Shown in pieces: positions 38,350 through 46,626 of a stretch of 64,000 nucleotides of DNA (position 1 is the stretch's first letter; each line of letters starts with the position of its first letter). A program made the position numbers and the translations under genes. The DNA is from Cavia porcellus (Eukaryota; Chordata; Mammalia; Rodentia; Caviidae): positions 33,269,001 to 33,333,000 of the forward strand of contig NW_026947507.1 of the NCBI RefSeq assembly GCF_034190915.1, written 5' to 3'. The notes under the pieces are model-generated. The model ran no database searches. It was not told the origin of the DNA and saw only the letters and a list, made by a program, of their open reading frames with translations.

Positions 38350-38565
38350 CCATCTGGGCATGTATGGTGGCTCATGTCTGTAATCGCAGCTGCTTGTAAG
38401 GCTGAAACAGGAGGATCACAAATCCAAGGTCAGCCTGTGCAACTTACAGACACCTTGTTTCAAGATTAAAAATAAAAAGAGGGGCTGGGAATACAGTTCT
38501 CAGCACTCCTGGATTCATGCCTTAGCACAGGGTGTTAAAAAATAAAAAAATAAAAATAAAAAGAT
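38350..38565 (+). mobile_element. Dimeric B1-dID SINE
   Basis: A B1/7SL-like half ('ggcatgtatggtggctcatgtctgtaatcgcagc' ... 'aggtcagcctgtgcaactta') joined to an ID half ('ggggctgggaatacagttctcagc' ... 'atgccttagcacag') and an A/T-rich tail. Confidence 0.85.
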
Positions 38566-39929
38566 CACATACAGGGAAAATGGAATAAACTTTTAAAAGT
38601 GCCATATTTCAAGAAAATATAAATTAATATTATAAAAATTTCAAGTTTTTATAAGTTAATCTAAAATGAATACTAACCCAGTGAATTTCTTTTTCTAGAC
38701 ATTAACAAAAAATGATACTTAAAATCTCCTGGAGTAATAAATACGTGGCAAGAGTTAAGCCGCTAAGGGAAGTGGCCCCACCCTAACAAATACAAAAATG
38801 TATAATAAAATTCGATGGTTGAGCAATGGTGCTGCAAAAGACAAAGGGATCAATTTGACAGAGCAGAAAATAAAAAATCAGATCCAGGTGGAAATACATA
38901 ATAACCTGAAATCAATAGGAAGGGTGGATTAGTTAATAACAATATAGCTGGAAGACTTGGAAAAACATGATAATATACTCCAGAACACTCACCAAATTAA
39001 ACTGTAGATCTAACAAAGACAAAATAAATAATGATATAACTATGAAAAGAAAATGCCAGTGCGTATTTACAGTTCCACCTTGGGCTGGTACTGGAATCCG
39101 GGAATCCTTTCATTCCTGCAGAGAAGTGACTCTGCCCCCTGGGCTCTCAGAGCTGGAGAGAGAAAGGAAGGGAGACCTCTTACCCTCCCAGCCCTCCTTG
39201 GAGATCTTCCCTGCAGGCTCCAGCCTCTCCAGGCTCCCACTCCTCCCTGCAGGCCCTTGGAGCTTAAAATACAGGGTCCCTCACTCGTGATGGCCCTGGG
39301 GATCCAGTTCTGGGGCGGGAGGAAAAGCCTCTCGTGCTCAGGAAGCCTCGGATGTAAACTTTGTGTTTAGCGGCCTAAGAAGAACTCAGAAGAAAAATAA
39401 AGACCTAAAATCTCCAGAGCTTTCATAACTCCTTGAGATTTCTCCTTTTGTACTTGATTTTGCATTCATAACTTTACATGCCCTTCTTAAAGACAAACCT
39501 GAGTTTCCTAAGTGTCAGTCGCCACAAAACCTGGGTCCATCTCTGCCTCGCACTTTGCACTGCTCTCTGCAGATTCCGCACACAACCCACCTCACTGCAG
39601 CAGGGACAGGTTTTGGAAAGAGTGCTCTGTCAGTACTCATTAAATAACTACAACACATCACAATTGGATTATGATTATTATTAAGAACACAATCTTTGAA
39701 ATTTGAAGTTCGGAAAACTCACAGAAATCAAAGTTTGTAAGAGAACCAGCGCTCCTGAGATCCAGCCATGGTGGGACTTAGGCAGCTTATTCTTCCATCC
39801 TCTTGGTAAGCACCCTGGCACTGGCCAGGAGGATAATCAGTGGCTGAGAATTAAACACTCCCTACCCCATAGCAACTGGGATAGATGTCTCAGCATCTCT
39901 TGGGAGGATGACCATATGCAATATAGAAA
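38566..39929. other. Intergenic, no gene recognised
   Basis: 39040-39340 is more GC-rich, with overlapping frames at 38967-39290 and 39053-39370 but no recognised domain. Confidence 0.4.
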
Positions 39930-40211
39930 ATAAGGGGGATTTCCTTCTATCTTCTATTTGAAGGCAAAAGTTGTTTTCACTGCTTTGTTTTGTTATGTTT
40001 GTTTTGTTCTATTCACCACTCTCTTTCAATTGGTTTTATAATGTTCTGTTTCTGGTTTGATTTTGCTACACCTAACTGACCGGACAACTAGTGTGAAGAT
40101 GACGAGGTTACTACTATCCCAGTATCCTGCTGTGAAGTTCTGTACCAATTTCATTGCATTGTCTTGATTGGCTTTGCTCTGTCTTATTCTGTTGTATTTT
40201 TACTACCTTCA
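39930..40211 (+). mobile_element. Probable L1 3' UTR piece hosting the ERV
   Basis: T-rich sequence with repeated 'ttgttttgtt' and 'tctgttgtattt' phrases, similar in style to the L1 3' UTR at 48.5-49.5 kb. Beyond the ERV the sequence resumes as 'aaataaaataaaatgaag', like an L1 tail. If so, the ERV landed at the end of an L1 copy. Confidence 0.4.
40206..40211. repeat. ERV target-site duplication, left copy (ccttca)
   Basis: Six bases directly before the 5' LTR, identical to 47056-47061. A 6-bp duplication is the usual length for class II (betaretrovirus-like) integrases. Confidence 0.97.
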
Positions 40212-40358
40212 TGTTGGGAGCCACCACATTGCCGAGCCGCCGCATATAGCGATCATGCGGCCTGTGGTAAAGAGTAAAGCCTGAGTTAGATTACCCCTCC
40301 CATCGAGCACGTTAGTTTCCTGCTTACCGCGTAAACAACCCGCTCAATAATATGTTAG

Positions 40359-40414
40359 CCAATCAGCTTGCCTTGCTTACTTTAATATGATTGGACACTG
40401 TATCCGTATATATA
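40359..40414 (+). promoter_or_regulatory. LTR promoter elements: CCAAT box and TATA box
   Basis: ccaat at 40359-40363 and tatatata at 40407-40414, 44 bp apart. This is a normal arrangement for a pol II core promoter, placing transcription start (the U3/R border) at roughly 40435-40445 by inference. The same elements occur in the 3' LTR. Confidence 0.75.
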
Positions 40415-40445
40415 CTGGTGCCACCCCTGGGGGGAAGTAGAAGCC

Positions 40446-40541
40446 CGGAAGGAGCCGCGGAGAGCGGACCGGTAGAGGCTTCGGAGCGAAGCACGGAAGG
40501 AGCCGCGGGGAGCGGACCAGAGGAGGCTTCGGCTGGGAGCG
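40446..40541 (+). repeat. 48-bp tandem duplication inside the LTR
   Basis: The unit starting cggaaggagccgcgg at 40446 recurs from 40494, with a few differences, and contains 'gaggcttcgg'. It is present in both LTRs, so it predates this insertion. It lies just after the predicted transcription start. Confidence 0.85.
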
Positions 40542-40568
40542 ATCCCAGGGCAGGCTGTACGGAGAGAA

Positions 40569-40574
40569 AATAAA
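40569..40574 (+). terminator. Polyadenylation signal in the 5' LTR (aataaa)
   Basis: Canonical hexamer in 'gagaaaataaaagaaaagg'. The equivalent in the 3' LTR at 46984-46989 is the one expected to process the proviral transcript. Confidence 0.8.
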
Positions 40575-40642
40575 AGAAAAGGTTGTCCACTGCCAGACTT
40601 TGTCGTGTGTCCTTCCTGCCGGCCGGGAGCGACATCGACATT

Positions 40643-40660
40643 TGGTGGCCCGCACGGGGA
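40643..40660 (+). promoter_or_regulatory. Primer-binding site, best match tRNA-Ile
   Basis: tggtggcccgcacgggga begins two bases after the LTR. It complements the 3' end of tRNA-Ile(AAT), as I recall that tRNA, at 17 of 18 bases (one difference in the middle). It does not fit the Lys, Phe, Pro or Arg sites usual for class II and related elements. Confidence 0.7.
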
Positions 40661-40843
40661 ACAACTGATCACCCCCGAGACGTGGTAGTGGACAACGTTC
40701 CTTGATACAGCACTGCGAGACAGGTGAGTAGGGGATAAACCTGGGCCCTGGGTGGCGCGCACCTACAGGGTTTTTAGACTCCCCTCAGGCTCACGCGTAA
40801 GTGGCGGATTTTTGGGCCTCACGCGGTGAGTAACATATTAAAT
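40661..40843 (+). other. ERV 5' leader
   Basis: Untranslated leader between the primer site and gag. It carries the major splice donor and is where a packaging signal would be expected. No packaging structure was deduced. Confidence 0.7.
40721..40729 (+). promoter_or_regulatory. Consensus major splice donor in the leader
   Basis: caggtgagt (GT at 40724-40725) matches the mammalian 5' splice-site consensus completely. In betaretroviruses the leader donor makes env and accessory mRNAs. Here its env target is missing, so any spliced product would be short. Confidence 0.7.
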
Positions 40844-42763
40844 ATGGGTAACGTACCGAGTAACGACACCCAGCCCTTGGTACAGGTCCTCCGGAAGCTC
40901 TTAAAGTCCAGAGACCTCAAGGTGGGACGCAAAACGCTGTAGAGCTTTTTTGAGGAGATTGATAGTTTCGCTCCCTGGTTCTTGCCCACAGGGCACTTAA
41001 ACCTGCCCTCGTGGGAGAAGTTGGGCAGGGATCTTTCTCTAGCGGAAAGGGAGGGCGGGGCTTCGGTCTTCGCTCGGCCACTGTGGGAAATGATATATGC
41101 ATGCTTGAAGAGCGAGGGTGGTTGCAGGGAAGGTTCTCAAGAGCTCATTAAAGTGCGTAGGGCATTCGAACAGGCCCAGTCAGGGAGCTCCCGGGAGGGG
41201 TCCGTCAAAGGAGACAAAGATATAAAGGAGGAAGACGGGGCTCAGGCCTCGGAGTCGCCTGACTCCGAGAACGAGGAAGGCTTAGACAACGATGAGACCA
41301 AGGAGCCTAGATGCCAAGAGGATAGGCCGCTCGATAAGGAGTCGCAGGGTTCTTTCCCAGCGTTGCGCCGCGAATTGCGCTCCGCTCAACTTGGTCTGCG
41401 GAGGAGTAGAGAGCTCCTGAGCGCCCCCTGGCGCGAGAGGGAGGCGAAGCCTTCCGCCCCACCTTGGGGGCTGTTCCTGGAAGCGATCCCTCGCCACGAG
41501 GCGGCCGCGTGGGAGCTCCCTCCCCTTTCGCCAGAACAGGAAGTGATGCACGGGCCCCCATTTTCCGCCCAATCACGGCCGCCGTCTTATGCTCCGCCGC
41601 CGGCGGGTCGGTATTTTTACAGGCGGCTTTGGCAGGGGGGACGTTTGTCTCATGAGGTACATCCACCACCTGGGATAGATAGTGGCCCCTACGGGATATT
41701 TCCTGTACAAGTAGCTATGGGCCAGGGACGTAATGCATGGGAGCCTTTTGAGATAAAGCAGATTAGAGAACTTAAAAATGCAGTTACAACCTTTGGGCCG
41801 ACTGCGCCTTACACCATTGCCATGCTGGAGAACCTGTCTTCTGGGCCCCTCACCCCCGCGGACTGGATTCAGCTGGCAAAGGCGTGTCTGCCCTCGGGTA
41901 GTTACCTGGATTGGCGAGCCTGGTACGCAGAGTTCTCTGCAGAGCAGGCTGAGAGAAACGCCAGTCGGGGAAACCGGGGGTGGAACAAGGAAATGCTTAT
42001 GGGAGAAGGTCGGCACGCTGATGATCAGACTCAGTTCCCCGGCGCTGTCTATGAACAAATCAATGCCATAGGGCTCCGCGCCTGGAAGCAGGTAAGTGGT
42101 GCCGGAACAGCCTCCTTGTGTCTTTCAAAAATAATTCAGGGTACCACAGAGCCATTTGTTGACTTTGTGGCCCGAATGCAAGATGCTGCCGATAAAATAT
42201 TTTCTGATCCGGGAGTGGCTCGACCGCTGGTAAGGCAGCTGATTTTCGAGCAATGTACAAAGGAGTGCAAGGCAGCGATAGCCCCTCATAAGAACAAGGA
42301 CCTCAACACCTGGATTAGGATATGCAGAGAGATAGGGGGGCCGCTCTCCAACTCGGGAGTGGCTGCTCTCCTGGCCGCGGCTGTACAGCAGAGGGGACCT
42401 CGCGGGTCAGGAGGGGAATGTAAGGCCAGAGGGTGTTTTGCCTGCGGGGAGCCAGGACACATTAAACGTCACTGCCCAAACAATGCAGATGCTAGGCCCC
42501 GTCCTAGGAATGAAGAACCATATGTTTGTGGGCGATGCAAGAAGGGATCACACAAAGCTGAGGAGTGTAGGTCGGTCTTTGATGCTCAGGGCAACCGTAT
42601 TTGTGGACGAGATGCTAGAGAGCCAAAAAACGGCCAGAGGGGGCCCTCCTCACAGGCGGGCCCCCGCCCCAGAGACAGGACAGCTCAGGATGGCAGCCTT
42701 CAACAAGGGCCACCCCTGGGTCAGCAGGTGTGGACCTCAGTGTCGCCTCCAGACTTATATTAG
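40844..42763 (+). pseudogene. gag: gag, betaretrovirus-like, with an in-frame amber stop at codon 33
   Basis: Gag is the structural precursor that assembles the particle. I choose the ATG at 40844 because it gives an MGN start, a typical N-myristoylation signal, in the same frame as the long downstream frame. The frame spans 639 codons and is open except for a TAG at 40940-40942 (codon 33). Matrix-like sequence continues directly after the stop (around a PWF motif at codons 43-45). A long acidic, then Pro-rich, region follows, with a PPSY late-domain motif at codons 246-249 (41579-41590). Capsid follows, with a major homology region at about codons 430-453. Nucleocapsid has two C-x2-C-x4-H-x4-C knuckles at codons 531-544 and 562-575. 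Without the break its length would be usual for a betaretrovirus Gag. The end overlaps the pro frame. The stop is probably a late mutation, since the rest is open. Confidence 0.93.
42625..42665 (+). promoter_or_regulatory. gag-pro -1 ribosomal frameshift signal
   Basis: Slippery heptamer aaaaaac at 42625-42631, in the required register (A AAA AAC in gag frame). After a 7-nt spacer comes a perfect 8-bp GC stem: gggggccc at 42639-42646 with gggccccc at 42658-42665, and an 11-nt loop. The -1 frame is open straight into dUTPase. This heptamer is the standard betaretroviral gag-pro site. A pseudoknot with downstream bases is possible but was not determined. Confidence 0.9.
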
Positions 42764-43530
42764 TGCCTGACATGGGTGTTCAAGTGGTTGAAACCACCTT
42801 TAAGGGACCGTTACCCGAAAATTCCGTGGGTCTGGTGATCGGGAGATCCTCCACGGCCCTTCGGGGTCTCACAGTAGTCCCGGGGGTCATAGACTCAGAC
42901 TACACAGGACATATTAAAATTATGGTTCAATCTCTTGTGGGTACTATGGTAATCAATAAAGGAGACAAGATAGCGCAGCTCTTGCTGCTCCCCAGTCTCC
43001 ACAAGAGATTTCCCTCAAAGCAGAAAATTAGAGAAAGTCAAGGTTTCGGTTCCTCAGGGGAAGTCTTCGAGGGACTCCATATGACACTTGATAAAAGGCC
43101 CATGCTCTCACTTAAGGTCAATGGCAAGAATATAACAGGGCTCCTAGATACAGGAGCTGACCGTTCCATTATCTCCAAAAAGGATTGGCCTTCCAACTGG
43201 CCCACCAACACTGCAGATAACACGCTGCAGGGCCTGGGGATGGTGTCAGCTCCTCAGGTTAGTGCTTCAACCCTGCTCTGGTGCGATGAGGAGGGTCATC
43301 AGGGCCATTTCCAACCGTTTGTGTTGCAGTTGCCAGTGTCTCTATGGGGAAGGGACATCCTCACTCAGATGGATGTCACGCTTACGTCAAACTGCTCCCC
43401 CCAGGCTAAGGATATACTCAGGAACCAGGGATATACCCCCGGCAAAGGCTTGGGCAATGCCCTACAGGGTCGGACATCCCCAATACCAGTAGAGAACAAA
43501 AAAGGTAGGCAAGGGCTGGGTTTTTCTTAG
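42625..43530 (+). CDS. pro: pro: dUTPase fused to aspartic protease with G-patch tail
   Basis: Read by -1 frameshift from gag, so it has no start codon of its own. The frame is open from the slip site to TAG at 43528-43530, about 300 codons. The N-terminal dUTPase part hydrolyses dUTP to keep uracil out of viral DNA; its motifs are visible: [25 protein letters not shown] at 42883-42909 (with the usual catalytic Asp and Tyr), GDKIAQLL, and a Gly-rich GFGSSG tail motif. The retropepsin follows, with its active-site DTGAD at 43147-43161 and a GRDIL motif near its end; it would cleave the Gag and Pol precursors as a dimer. The last 40 or so codons are a G-patch (GYTPGKGLG, then RQGLGF), as in betaretroviral proteases. 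This is the one ERV reading frame with no visible break. Confidence 0.93.
   Translation, partial: KKRPEGALLTGGPPPQRQDSSGWQPSTRATPGSAGVDLSVASRLILVPDMGVQVVETTFKGPLPENSVGLVIGRSSTALRGLTVVPGVIDSDYTGHIKIMVQSLVGTMVINKGDKIAQLLLLPSLHKRFPSKQKIRESQGFGSSGEVFEGLHMTLDKRPMLSLKVNGKNITGLLDTGADRSIISKKDWPSNWPTNTADNTLQGLGMVSAPQVSASTLLWCDEEGHQGHFQPFVLQLPVSLWGRDILTQMDVTLTSNCSPQAKDILRNQGYTPGKGLGNALQGRTSPIPVENKKGRQGLGFS
43518..43524 (+). promoter_or_regulatory. Probable pro-pol -1 frameshift site (gggtttt)
   Basis: The heptamer G GGT TTT is in register with the pro frame four codons before its stop at 43528. Shifting -1 enters the pol frame, which is open from there to 43928. It fits the X-XXY-YYZ rule. I did not find an obvious strong stem after it. 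Known betaretroviruses also use a second slip between pro and pol. Confidence 0.75.
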
Positions 43531-46137
43531 GGGCCGCTGAAGAAGCTCTCCTACCCACTTCGATCAAAATCACCTGGAAATCAAATGATCCGGTTTGGGT
43601 ACCTCAGTGGCCCCTGCCTAAGGAGAAGCTATTAGCCTTGTCAGAAATAGTCAGTGCACAACTTAGATTAGGACACATTAAGCCGTCGACCTCCCCATGG
43701 AACACCCCCATTTTTATAATTAAGAAAAAGTCTGGCAAGTGGAGGCTGCTCCATGATCTAAGGGCGGTCAATGCGCAGATGCAGTCCCTGGGGGCGGTCC
43801 AGAGGGGGCTGCCAGCTCTCTCAGCCATCCCTCAGTCTTGGCCGATTTATGTTATAGATCTTAGAGACTGTTTCTTCTCAATCCCCCTGCATCCAGAGGA
43901 CACCCATAGGTTCGCCTTTACCCACCATTAACCAAGAAAGCCCTGATCTCAGATACGAGTGGATAACGCTGCCCCAAGGTATGGCCAACAGTCCCACTAT
44001 GTGTCAGATTTACCTTGATTCCCTACTGGCCCCCCTACGGAAATCCTTTCCCAAGATAAGATGTGTGCATTACATGGACGACCTTTTGCTCAGCGGCAGG
44101 GACCCAGACATGCTAAATAATATGCTCAGCCAGTTGGTCGAGGCCCTGAGACAAGCCAATCTGCATGTTGCCCCCGACAAGATTCAGGGAGGAGAAATGG
44201 TGACCTACTTAGGCGCGAGAATCTCCCCTATGCTAGTCTCTCCGCAGAAGGTCACCATTAGGACGGATGGCGTTAGGACCCTAAATGACATGCAAAAGCT
44301 ATTGGGAGACATTAATTGGATTAGGCCATATTTACATATACCAAATTCAGATCTCAAACCCCTGTTCGACCTTCTGAAGGGAGACCCAGATATAGCCTCC
44401 CACAGGAGGCTCACTCCTGAGGCAAGAGCTGCCTTACAGAGAGTGAAGGAAGCCTTAGGTGGGGCTACCTTACACAGAATTGAACCAGGGCGACCCTTTG
44501 ATGTCTGTTTGCTACAGACTAGTCTACAGCCCACAGCGGTGATTTGGCAGAAAGGACCACTACTGTGGATACACCCTAAGGTCTCACCTGCAAAAGTCAT
44601 AGAGCATTACCCGGAGGCAGTCGCTTCATTGGCCCTTGAAGCGCATGATAGAGCTGTCCAACATTTTGGCTCAGGACCACAAGCCATCCGAGTACCCTAT
44701 ACCGCCAGCCAGATCAAGACCCTGGCTGCCTGCATAGATACTTGGGCCATTTTGAGATGTGTTTTCCATGGGGATATAAACAATCAATACCCTAAAGACC
44801 CTATCTTGTCATTTGTTACTCAGCACCCTGTAATTTTTCCAAAGGTTACTGCCTCTGAGCCATTAGTCCCAGCAACTACAATATATACAGATGGCTCCAA
44901 GACGGGGATAGGCGCCTATGTGATCCTAGGCAAGCCCCCGGTTACCATACAATTTGAACCAGATCAGCCTCAGGTGGTGGAACTGCAGATCGTTAAAATG
45001 ATTCTTGAACGGTTCTCAGGAGCCATTAACATTGTCTCCGATTCTAGGTATGTGGTCAATGCTATGCAAGTGCTTGAGACTGCCGGTTTAATTAGATCCA
45101 CTTCCACAGTGGCTGGGCTGTTCCTGTCTATCCAGACATTGCTTCAGAACAGACACCATAAGGTCTTCACCACCCACATAAGAGCACATACATCCCTGCC
45201 AGGGCCTATGGCACAGGGGAATGCGGCTGCTGACACTGCCACTCGCCCGTTATGGATTTTCACCTTACTAACACCAATCGAGCGAGCCCGTGCCTTCCAT
45301 GATAAGTTTCATGTCAATGCCAGGACACTAGCAAACCATTTCCATGTTTCCAGAGCAGATGCACGAGATATCGTGCGACTATGTGGCTCCTGTGCCACAT
45401 ACAAACCTGCCATACCGATGGGAGTAAACCCTCGAGGTTTGATCCCTGGTGATGTTTGGCAGATGGACATCACACATATACAGGAGTTTGGGACTCTTAA
45501 ATATGTTCATGTTTCCACAGACACCTGTTCTCACGTCATATTTGCAACAGCAGAAACAGGTGAAAAAGTGTCTAATGTGATCAATCATTGCCTGGCGGCT
45601 TGGGCCGCATGGGGCAAACCAAAAATATTAAAGACTGATAATGGACCAGCCTATATAGGCAAAGCCTTCAATGAGTTCTGCAAAATGATGGAGGTTCAAT
45701 TAAAACATGGTATCCCATACAATCCCCAAGGTCAAGGAATCATCGAAAGAGCCCATAGAAGTCTCAAAGCAATTCTAGCTAAACAAAAAGGGGGAGTAGG
45801 CCAAGGCCTGGCCCCAAAGGCACGATTATCCATGGCACTATTCACACACAATTTTTTAAATTTAAATAATGATAATTGCTCCCCAGCTGTGGAGCACTGC
45901 AACCCTTCCCCCAACCATAAAGGGTGGGTGAAGTGGAAAGATGTCCTGACAGGACAATGGATGGGCCCGGATCCAGTGGTCAGCTGGAACCGAGGTGCGG
46001 TTTGTGTCTTCCCACAGGAACCGGGACGAGAACCACTGTGGGTACCGGAGAGACTGACACGGGCGACAAAGCCCTCGACTGAAGATCAGACCTGCCCTAC
46101 CGGAGATCCATCACAGACCAACCAACAAGATGAATAG
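43524..46137 (+). pseudogene. pol: pol: reverse transcriptase, RNase H, integrase; broken by a frameshift in RT
   Basis: Pol copies viral RNA into DNA and integrates it. The first part (43524-43931, entered by frameshift) holds the RT N-terminal fingers/palm, including a 'LRAVN' segment and the first catalytic Asp region ('VIDLRDCFF'), and then runs into TAA at 43929-43931. Homology resumes in the next frame at about 43921-43926 and stays open for over 700 codons to TAG at 46135-46137. That part has the RT YMDD catalytic box (44071-44082) and RNase H acidic residues (TDGS at about 44887-44898, an E at about 44980, SDSRY at about 45040, AADT at about 45229). Integrase has an H-H-C-C zinc region at about 45300-45405, D at about 45466, D at 45637-45639 and E at 45745-45747. 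This is an exact D-35-E spacing. A C-terminal WMGPDP...PLWVPERL segment is typical of betaretroviral integrases. The break is a small indel, with no large loss visible. Confidence 0.93.
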
Positions 46138-46258
46138 AAATAGTGGTAGCCCGAAATGGACAAGAAGATCCTCAGGCATATGCATGGCTCGCTCGCCTAG
46201 CCTACGACCGAGTCTAGGGACGGTGAGCTTCCCACACTCCTCCTCTAAAAAATTATGA
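46130..46258 (+). other. Short Arg/Ser-rich frame overlapping the pol end, possible env start remnant
   Basis: An ATG at 46130 overlaps the last codons of pol and opens a 42-codon frame rich in Arg and Ser, ending at TGA 46256-46258. In betaretroviruses env begins at this overlapping position. No surface or transmembrane protein features follow. It could be the leftover 5' end of a deleted env or a chance frame. Confidence 0.3.
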
Positions 46259-46613
46259 TATAGCAGGGTAGATGAGTCAATGACGGGTAAGAGCATGCCT
46301 CCCCAGCATGACTCAACCTAAGACAGGCCCTACCCCATACCGCACGAAAGCCGCTGAATTACTAGGTTTCGCCCAAACCAAATGTCGCCCCGGGGGGATC
46401 ATGCGGAGCGACATGAGTGTATGCCTGTGTGCATCCAGGTTCCGTCCGGTTCCTTCCTGGCCTTGGAAAAAGGACGAGGGCCTCGGGGCCTCGGCAGACT
46501 CGGGGACGGCCGACCCGGGCCGACGCCGAGAGCCCTTGGTGGGCCTCCTATCAGGGCACAGGCCTCTACACTCAATTCAGGACGGGCTGCGATGCGTAGA
46601 CTTATTTAAAATA
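46259..46613 (+). other. Post-pol non-coding region lacking env
   Basis: Only about 490 bp separate pol from the 3' LTR, so there is no room for env. The left part holds the CTE-like motif; the right part (about 46380-46600) is GC-rich. A frame at 46308-46664 runs from the CTE-like motif into the LTR and shows no signal peptide, fusion peptide or membrane segment. Confidence 0.75.
46277..46327 (+). ncRNA. Constitutive transport element (CTE)-like RNA export motif
   Basis: CTEs are cis-acting RNA hairpins that bind the cellular export receptor NXF1/TAP and carry unspliced retroviral RNA out of the nucleus. Seen here: gacgggtaa at 46282-46290, a stem made by gagcatgc (46291-46298) and gcatg-a-ctc (46306-46314, one bulged a) with a 7-nt loop, then aacctaagacagg at 46315-46327. 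The two flanking motifs form an internal loop. From memory, they match the conserved NXF1-binding loop sequences of the Mason-Pfizer monkey virus CTE and of CTE-like elements reported in rodent intracisternal A-type elements. The position between pol and the 3' LTR is also the same. Only one loop is present here, whereas the simian element has two. Function is inferred. Confidence 0.8.
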
Positions 46614-46626
46614 AAAAAGGGGGAGA
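46614..46626 (+). promoter_or_regulatory. Polypurine tract
   Basis: aaaaaagggggag and a final a directly precede the 3' LTR; this is the RNase-H-resistant primer for plus-strand DNA synthesis. Confidence 0.92.

Larger units (their letters stand above)
40212..40640 (+). repeat. 5' LTR (429 bp)
   Basis: It begins tgttgggagcc and ends gacatcgaca (TG...CA). It holds a CCAAT box, a TATA box and an aataaa signal, so U3, R and U5 can be roughly ordered. It differs from the 3' LTR at 40259 (g versus a at 46674) and at 40636 (c versus a at 47051). A 48-bp GC-rich unit is tandemly duplicated from 40446. Confidence 0.98.

Noticed and set aside
40391..40573. 60-codon frame in the 5' LTR (and its copy at 46806-46988)
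   Set aside because: It arises from the GC-rich 48-bp tandem units. It spans the TATA box and predicted transcription start, so it is unlikely to be a gene.
41282..42058. Long minus-strand frames opposite gag
   Set aside because: They are antisense shadows of GC-rich gag with no recognisable domain, and no antisense promoter is visible.
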